From Deltaproteobacteria bacterium (lineage in GTDB: Bacteria > Myxococcota_A > JAADFL01), in the NCBI GenBank assembly GCA_013152945.1, contig JAADFL010000015.1, positions 1-11,563 of the forward strand: DNA of 11,563 nucleotides, given 5' to 3'. The translations under genes were made by a program, and so were the position numbers. The notes below the pieces were generated by a model. That model saw only the letters and a program-made list of their open reading frames with translations. It was not told the DNA's origin and did no database searches. How positions within the stretch are numbered: the stretch's first letter is position 1; every line of letters starts with the position of its first letter. Shown here piece after piece: positions 7,794 through 11,563 of this stretch.

Positions 7794-9446
7794 CTAACGT
7801 CTGGCCTTGAGCACTTCTTTCTTCAACCTCGAGATATGGCCGCGACCCAGGCCCTTTACCTCGCACCCAAGCTCGAAGTACCTCCGGATCTTTTCGTCAG
7901 ACAATATGCCGAAGCAATCCACTATCGCCAGCGGACCACCCGCCCAGGTCATAACCTCTTCGGGATCGAGCTCCAAATAGGGAGAATGAGGCACTGCCAG
8001 TATCATTGCTTCGACACCCTTCAAGGCTGTCTTGAGATCCTTTTGCACCACCAAGTCCACAAGCTCATCCTGATTACGGAAAAATCTTGCCCATGAACGT
8101 CCCGGCGCAGGATAAGTGTCCTGCTTCTCCAGCTCGTACCAATGATCCACGTAAGGATCGTGTACCCGCATCTCCGCGCCCATCTCGGTAAGCTTGCGCA
8201 CAACCAGTTCGGAACCGGAATAACGGGTATCTCCCACGTCCTGTCTGTACGATGCCCCGCACAGCAGCACCTCTGCACCCGCGATGTACCTGCCCATGTT
8301 CCGCAAAGCATCCCTTGTCAGTTCTGCCACGTGCAGGGCGCGCGTGTCGTTTATATCTATTGCATTGGGCGTTATCTTGAACACGTTGTCGCCGTCCTGG
8401 AAACCAAGGAGATGCTCATACGCCCAGTATCCAAGGCCCCCGTCCTTTGGAAGGCAATAACCACCAATACCCGGACCTGGAAAGATTATGTTCGAATGGG
8501 TGGGCCTCACCTTTATGGCCTGTATTACTTTTGTCAGGTCCACACCATTCCTTTCGGAGAACAGGCTCCATTCGTTCAGGAATGCCAGTATTGTCGCACG
8601 ATAGGAATTCTCTACAATCTTTGTAGTCTCGGATTCAATAGGCCTGTCCATCACCGTAAGAGGATAGTCGGTCGTGTTCAATACTTCTTCCAGGAATTTC
8701 ACCACCCTGCGCCTTGCCTCCTCGGTGCAGCCCGAACACACCCGCCAGAAATCACGGATGCTCCTTACATAGTATTTGCCCGGCATCACCCTCTCGAAGC
8801 TGTGTGCCAAGAGCGGCTCTGATCCAATGCCTCGCCGGGCAAAGGCCCGCTTGAGTATCGGCCACGCCACGAACTCCGTGGTCCCCGGGGCCACAGTGGT
8901 CTCGATGAGGACCAGGCTCTCCGGAGGAATCCTTTCCCCTATGGTTCGAAGTGTCGCCTCAAGGGCGCCCATTTCGGCTTCTCCGGTCTTCATTTTGCCG
9001 AGATCATTCTTGGTGTAGTCGCATTGCACGTCAACGACCACACAATCCGCGAGCTTGAGGCAATCGCTGTTGAAAGTTGCGACAAGCGTCTTCTTGTCCT
9101 TTACACACTGGCCGATTATCTCGTCAACCTCGGGGTCTTCCGACTTTACCGGCGGCACTCCCCTGTTTATCATGGGTATCTTCCAATAGCTCCTGGTGCT
9201 CGGCCGCTGGCAGCCTATGACGAACTTGGAAGGATTGCCTTTGTCATCCTTGGTGTCTGCAACAATTGCCGCCATGACAGCGCCCACAAAACCGAGCCCC
9301 ATGACCACAACAATTTCCTTGCCCTCTTTCCTGGCATCTTGGACCAGCCCGGTAAGCCGCTCCATTTCCTTTTCATAGTCTTCCTCTGCCGGAAGGGAAA
9401 ACTTCTCACCTTCCGGGGAAATCGAGAACAACCTCTCTTTGGACAT
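7794..9446 (-). CDS. UDP-glucose/GDP-mannose dehydrogenase family nucleotide-sugar dehydrogenase
   Basis: Cytoplasmic NAD-dependent enzyme that oxidises a nucleotide sugar twice, from alcohol to carboxylate, giving a UDP-uronic acid for surface polysaccharide. I start at the ATG at 9446 (550 residues) because GGAGAG lies just upstream; GTG and ATG starts at 9461 and 9458 lack a comparable site. The NAD-binding GLGFVG is at 50-55. Catalytic positions follow the UDP-glucose dehydrogenase pattern: Thr in ETTVAPGTTE (183-184), Glu218 in FERVMPG, Lys276 and Asn280 four apart in TKIVEN, nucleophile Cys331 and Asp335 in GGYCLPKD. The C-terminal UDP-binding domain shows GASYRQDVGDTRYSGSE (397-413), with Arg where Lys is usual. 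The FERVMPG segment looks more like the UDP-N-acetylhexosamine enzymes (WecC/WbpA type) than plain UDP-glucose dehydrogenase, but substrate cannot be fixed. It is longer than the usual 420-450 residues, with about 45 extra N-terminal residues. Stands alone, without neighbouring glycan genes. Confidence 0.9.
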   Translation of the reverse strand: MSKERLFSISPEGEKFSLPAEEDYEKEMERLTGLVQDARKEGKEIVVVMGLGFVGAVMAAIVADTKDDKGNPSKFVIGCQRPSTRSYWKIPMINRGVPPVKSEDPEVDEIIGQCVKDKKTLVATFNSDCLKLADCVVVDVQCDYTKNDLGKMKTGEAEMGALEATLRTIGERIPPESLVLIETTVAPGTTEFVAWPILKRAFARRGIGSEPLLAHSFERVMPGKYYVRSIRDFWRVCSGCTEEARRRVVKFLEEVLNTTDYPLTVMDRPIESETTKIVENSYRATILAFLNEWSLFSERNGVDLTKVIQAIKVRPTHSNIIFPGPGIGGYCLPKDGGLGYWAYEHLLGFQDGDNVFKITPNAIDINDTRALHVAELTRDALRNMGRYIAGAEVLLCGASYRQDVGDTRYSGSELVVRKLTEMGAEMRVHDPYVDHWYELEKQDTYPAPGRSWARFFRNQDELVDLVVQKDLKTALKGVEAMILAVPHSPYLELDPEEVMTWAGGPLAIVDCFGILSDEKIRRYFELGCEVKGLGRGHISRLKKEVLKARR

Positions 9447-9496
9447 TTTTCTCTCCATCACGCTGTCTGAAAGAACAAAAACCTGCGAACTTTGTC

Positions 9497-9524
9497 ATGT
9501 AACAAAGAATAAAATAACAGTCAA
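9497..9524 (-). promoter_or_regulatory. Weak promoter candidate for the dehydrogenase gene
   Basis: Minus strand TTGACT (9524-9519), a 16-nt AT-rich spacer, then TTACAT (9502-9497). The -35 is good and the -10 poor. The -35 abuts the left copy of the 18-bp direct repeat, so insertion of the neighbouring element may have shaped this promoter. Confidence 0.35.
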
Positions 9525-9541
9525 GGTCGAGCAAGATCTTT
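9524..9541 (+). repeat. 18-bp direct repeat, left copy
   Basis: AGGTCGAGCAAGATCTTT, identical to 10046-10063, 522 bp apart. The two copies flank the inverted-repeat-bounded segment on the outside. An 18-bp target duplication would be unusually long, so these may instead be part of the element's ends or remains of a second copy. Confidence 0.85.
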
Positions 9542-9608
9542 GTGGTAGCCGAATTAAAATGTCAGTAGGAAGGGGATTCGTCCCATGCAGATTCAGGCTG
9601 TTCGCAAC

Positions 9609-9818
9609 AATTCCTGGGGCGTTGCCCCTGTCTGACATATTACGCCCCTTCAGGGCTTGATTGGTGCCGGGCATTCAAAGCATCCGGCCATACATACCGC
9701 ATCATAGGGACATCGTCCTTAATTGAATCATTTCCAATTAAATCAAATAAAACCAATTCCCCAAAAGCCCCAAAGGGGCGAAATAAATAAAATAGCCTGG
9801 GGCAACGCCCCAGGAATT
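9609..9818. repeat. Pair of inverted GC-rich palindromic modules (REP-like)
   Basis: AATTCCTGGGGCGTTGCCCC at 9609-9628 is exactly reverse-complementary to 9799-9818. Inside these arms, GCCCCTTCAGGGCTT (9644-9658) matches the reverse complement of 9765-9779 at 13 of 15 positions. Each side is thus two small hairpins set apart by an AT-rich spacer, in head-to-head orientation around a 106-bp centre. The right side holds a perfect stem, CCTGGGGC-AAC-GCCCCAGG (9796-9814). The pattern resembles dispersed intergenic palindromes I have seen in many deltaproteobacterial and planctomycete genomes; copy number here cannot be known. Confidence 0.75.
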
Positions 9819-9834
9819 ATTGGCACCAAACGAT

Positions 9835-9861
9835 CCCCTCGCCCGCTTTGCGGGAGAGGGG
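9835..9861. repeat. GC-rich hairpin
   Basis: CCCCTC-G-CCCGC, loop TTT, GCGGG-A-GAGGGG: an 11-bp stem with one mismatch, followed by GGACAAAAGGGGGTGAGG. The same kind of 'CCCTCTCCCGC..GCGGGAGAGGG' unit is common between bacterial genes. No T-tract follows, so it is not a clear terminator. Confidence 0.6.
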
Positions 9862-9913
9862 GACAAAAGGGGGTGAGGGTGGTGGAAAGCCGGCCTGGTC
9901 CAGGAGATAAAAT

Positions 9914-9932
9914 ACAAATCGTTTGGATTTGT
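9914..9932. repeat. Short AT-rich hairpin
   Basis: ACAAATC, loop GTTTG, GATTTGT: a perfect 7-bp stem directly upstream of the 20-bp palindrome. Function unknown. Confidence 0.45.
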
Positions 9933-9940
9933 TCTCGCAT

Positions 9941-9960
9941 GGGCGGTTCGCGAACCGCCC
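9941..9960. repeat. Perfect 20-bp palindrome
   Basis: GGGCGGTTCGCGAACCGCCC reads the same on both strands with no spacer. It could be a dyad for protein binding or a cruciform/hairpin module. Similar GGGCGGTTCG units occur as dispersed intergenic repeats in other bacteria, so a repeat origin is more likely than a specific operator. Confidence 0.7.
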
Positions 9961-10045
9961 CTATCTTAAGGTGTGGTGGCATGAATCATTACCCCTACTG
10001 ACATTTTCACTTGGCACTATACTGACATATTGACTCGGCTTCGAC

Positions 10046-10063
10046 AGGTCGAGCAAGATCTTT
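10046..10063 (+). repeat. 18-bp direct repeat, right copy
   Basis: Identical to 9524-9541 and lying just outside the right inverted-repeat copies. It is followed by an ACGTACGT palindrome (10067-10074) and by GAAATGTCCGG, a degenerate likeness of the AAAATGTCAGTAGG motif. Confidence 0.85.
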
Positions 10064-10128
10064 TAGTACGTACGTGAAATGTCCGGTTGAATTGACACAT
10101 TAAGAGAGGCTCTCCCAGGGAGGCGGTT

Positions 10129-10152
10129 GGTTCGCAGCCCTTGGCTGTAACC
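10129..10152. repeat. Hairpin downstream of the SUMF1-domain gene
   Basis: GGTT-C-GCAGCC, loop CTT, GGCTGT-AACC: a 10-bp stem with one G-U pair and one bulged C. It lies about 130 bp beyond the stop of the minus-strand SUMF1-domain gene. No U-tract follows on that strand, so terminator function is doubtful. Confidence 0.4.
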
Positions 10153-10256
10153 CCGTCCCTACCCACACCTACCCATACCTATCGTCCCCATACCTATCCA
10201 TTGCTACGTTCCCAGTACCTACCCAGTACCTACGTTCCCGGTACTGTCCCTGGTAT
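10151..10256 (-). repeat. Degenerate GGTA/GGG-rich repeat with G-quadruplex potential
   Basis: The minus strand is built from loose repeats of GTAGGTACTGGG and TAGGTATGGG. Examples seen on the plus strand: CCCAGTACCTA is tandemly duplicated at 10211-10221 and 10222-10232, and CTACGTTCCC(A/G)GTAC occurs at 10204-10218 and 10230-10244. At 10151-10174 four C-runs of 3-4 with spacers of 2, 2 and 7 nt satisfy the usual G-quadruplex pattern on the minus strand. Being 3' of the SUMF1-domain gene, this would be in its trailer RNA. Confidence 0.6.
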
Positions 10257-10283
10257 CTCCACATGCTCCAGCCAGTGAACAGC

Positions 10284-11563
10284 TCACTCCGCTGACCTTG
10301 CCGGACGAAACCCAAGGTCGTGGTTGTGGTAGCTAGGCTCGCTCCTGAAGCGAATCGCCACGCGGCAGTTGCTGGCGGAGTTGCTCCAGCTACCGCCACG
10401 AATGACCCGGGACGAGCCTGTTTTCGGACCCAGTGGATCTGTGACAGGGCCATCAGGATACTCTCCGTACCAATTGTTTATCCACTCATGCACATTACCA
10501 AGCATGTCATATAGACCCCACGCATTCGCTTCCTTGCCGACCCATGGTTCGGTGGCATTGTTGCTATTGCCACAGTACACAGCGATCTGTTTAAGGTTCG
10601 GATCGCTGCATTCCGTGTCTATGATCGTGCCATCGTTGCCAGGGCTCGGGTAAAAGGCTGTAGCGCTACCGGCCCGCGCCGCGTACTCCCACTCCGCCTC
10701 GGTCGGAAGGCGGTATCCCTTGCAATCGTACACCATTGAAGTCCCGCCGTTCAGTGAAACCTGTGCAGAAGCAATGCCGCCTGACGTGCCGTCATCGTCG
10801 AAGCAATCTATGTACGCGCTCCCTACTTCACCACCTTCCTTACAGCTCACTCCTGATAGCACATAGCACGGCTCTAACCCTTCGTGGACAGACAGCTCGT
10901 TCGCATACGCCAGGCAGTCGTACCACGATACCGTCTCCACAGGGCAATCGCCCCCGCATGATATAAAATGACTTGGGTTACACCCCATCACAGCCTCGAA
11001 CTCGGCCTGGGTCACTTCGTGCCGCATGATCCAAAAGCTGTACGTCAGCGTCACTTCATGCAGCTCCTCGTTCTTGTGCCGGCCAGGCTCAGAAATGCAG
11101 TGGCCCGGATACCCGTTCGGACAATTACCGTCTGGGCTGCCCATCCAGAAAGTTCCTGCCGGAATAAGGACGAAATCGCTAGTATCTGTATCTGTGTCTG
11201 TGTCTGTATCCGTGTCTGTATCCGTGTCTGTATCCGTGTCTGTATCTGTGTCTGTATCTGTATCCGTATCCGTGTCTGTATCCGTGTCTGTATCTGTATC
11301 CGTATCCGTGTCTGTATCTGTATCTGTATCTGTGTCCGTGTCTGTGTCCGTATCTGTGTCTGTATCTGTATCTGTATCTGTGTCCGTGTCTGTGTCCGTA
11401 TCTGTGTCTGTATCTGTGTCTGTATCTGTGTCCGTGTCTGTGTCCGTATCTGTGTCCGTGTCTGTGTCCGTATCTGTGTCCGTGTCTGTATCTCCACAAC
11501 TCACACACCTGTATTCATAATTACAAATATACCCATTAGGACACTGGGAAGTCTTCTCACACT
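10284..11563 (-). CDS. SUMF1/FGE-like domain protein with Asp-Thr linker, 5'-partial
   Basis: Predicted exported protein with a formylglycine-generating-enzyme-like domain. The frame is open to the window edge: a GTG at 11504 could start a 406-residue form, but 19 more in-frame codons upstream read CEKTSQCPNGYICNYEYRC, a C-x5-C-x5-C-x5-C motif like that of the lipoprotein at 49-2640. The true start and signal peptide therefore lie outside the window. 52 Asp-Thr units follow (11181-11492), then a domain of 297 residues starting FVLIPAGTFWMGS, typical of the family, with HEVTQAEF, LPTEAEWEYAARAG, LYDMLGNVHEW and RGGSW..CRVAIR..LGFR. Human FGE uses Cys336 and Cys341; here the second is Cys380 (406-residue numbering, codon 10365-10367) but the first aligns with Asn375. 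Sulfatase-activating chemistry is therefore unlikely, and a binding or other role is expected. Several extra Cys suggest disulfides in an oxidising compartment. Confidence 0.88.
   Translation of the reverse strand, partial: CEKTSQCPNGYICNYEYRCVSCGDTDTDTDTDTDTDTDTDTDTDTDTDTDTDTDTDTDTDTDTDTDTDTDTDTDTDTDTDTDTDTDTDTDTDTDTDTDTDTDTDTDTDTDTDTDTDTDTDTDTDTDTSDFVLIPAGTFWMGSPDGNCPNGYPGHCISEPGRHKNEELHEVTLTYSFWIMRHEVTQAEFEAVMGCNPSHFISCGGDCPVETVSWYDCLAYANELSVHEGLEPCYVLSGVSCKEGGEVGSAYIDCFDDDGTSGGIASAQVSLNGGTSMVYDCKGYRLPTEAEWEYAARAGSATAFYPSPGNDGTIIDTECSDPNLKQIAVYCGNSNNATEPWVGKEANAWGLYDMLGNVHEWINNWYGEYPDGPVTDPLGPKTGSSRVIRGGSWSNSASNCRVAIRFRSEPSYHNHDLGFRPARSAE
11181..11492 (-). repeat. Hexanucleotide array encoding 52 Asp-Thr units, with 48-bp higher-order copies
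   Basis: Read on the plus strand as TC(T/C)GT(A/G), 51 whole hexamers in exact phase plus a terminal AGT-bearing unit. Only four hexamer types appear, all encoding Asp-Thr on the minus strand. Coding the types as A=TCTGTA, B=TCTGTG, C=TCCGTA, D=TCCGTG, the block AAABDBCB (48 bp) is perfectly duplicated at 11311-11358 and 11359-11406. It recurs with one transition at 11407-11454, and the run ends in DBCB-type 24-bp units. Growth by block duplication is evident, and it is more recent than in the array at 2257-2448. Confidence 0.95.

Larger units (their letters stand above)
9548..10040. mobile_element. Putative remnant or non-autonomous element bounded by inverted repeats
   Basis: A 22-bp motif of the form GCC-A-T-AAAATGTCAGTAGG occurs on the plus strand at 9548-9569 and on the minus strand at 10015-9994 (19 of 22 identical). 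A third, more diverged minus-strand copy lies at 10040-10019 (GCCGAGTCAATATGTCAGTA core). One end thus has one copy and the other two tandem copies, with an 18-bp direct repeat outside each. Multiple terminal repeats of this sort recall IS21-family ends, but that link is from memory and weak. No transposase lies inside; the interior is only palindromes. It may be a deletion derivative, a MITE-like element, or a coincidence of repeats in a spacer. Confidence 0.4.
9447..10283. other. Non-coding island of palindromes and repeats
   Basis: 837 bp separate two minus-strand genes. I see no credible gene in it: open frames of 60-90 codons run through palindromes and lack family features. From left to right it contains the dehydrogenase leader and promoter candidate; an 18-bp direct repeat copy and an inverted repeat copy; a paired GC-rich palindrome system (9609-9818); a CCCCTC/GAGGGG hairpin (9835-9861); an ACAAATC/GATTTGT stem (9914-9932); a perfect 20-bp palindrome (9941-9960); two further inverted-repeat copies and the second direct repeat (to 10063); a GGTT/AACC hairpin (10129-10152); and a C-rich degenerate repeat (10151-10256). 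Confidence 0.75.

Noticed and set aside
9723-10001. Small plus-strand gene in the palindromic island, and the minus-strand frame at 9743-9982
   Set aside because: Both run through hairpins, have no ribosome binding site, and their translation merely mirrors intergenic palindromes.
11502-11504. GTG as the true start of the SUMF1-domain protein
   Set aside because: No ribosome binding site or signal peptide fits it, and the frame continues upstream with a Cys motif matching the other Asp-Thr protein.

Overview
The window reads like a chromosomal segment of an uncultured deltaproteobacterium-like anaerobe (Desulfobacterota or a related lineage). Two observations support this. First, there is a complete qmoABC operon, the quinone-interacting membrane-bound oxidoreductase that feeds electrons to APS reductase in sulfate reducers. 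Second, two exported proteins carry long Asp-Thr dipeptide linkers next to small cysteine-rich motifs, an architecture I associate with metagenomic deltaproteobacterial genomes. The taxonomic assignment is inference; no rRNA or other marker is present.

Layout. 49-2640 (minus): large predicted lipoprotein with a four-cysteine motif, a 32-unit Asp-Thr linker, three HYDIN/ASH-like Ig domains, two PKD-like domains and a Cys-rich C-terminal domain. 2641-2877: divergent control region with a near-consensus promoter for the lipoprotein, a plausible promoter for the qmo operon, and an 8-bp inverted repeat upstream of it. 2878-7471 (plus): qmoA, qmoB, qmoC, closely spaced and each with a ribosome binding site. 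7472-7793: convergent gap holding one fair hairpin. 7794-9446 (minus): nucleotide-sugar dehydrogenase with a full catalytic set. 9447-10283: 837-bp non-coding region packed with palindromes. Part of it is bounded by imperfect inverted repeats and an 18-bp direct repeat, which suggests a decayed or non-autonomous mobile element. It ends in a C-rich degenerate repeat with G-quadruplex potential on the minus strand. 10284-11563 (minus): formylglycine-generating-enzyme-like (SUMF1) domain protein with a 52-unit Asp-Thr linker. The open frame runs off the window edge, so this gene is 5'-partial.

How the genes fit together. QmoABC should form one membrane complex moving electrons between the quinone pool and a cytoplasmic partner, classically AprAB; neither aprAB nor sat lies in the window. 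The dehydrogenase probably supplies a UDP-uronic acid for surface polysaccharide. The two Asp-Thr proteins are probably surface or periplasmic. They are unrelated in their functional domains but share a C-x5-C-x5-C-x4/5-C motif followed directly by the linker, suggesting a reusable display module. I see no defence system, CRISPR array, tRNA or rRNA. The least explained parts are the Asp-Thr module with its synonymous hexamer array and the palindromic intergenic island.
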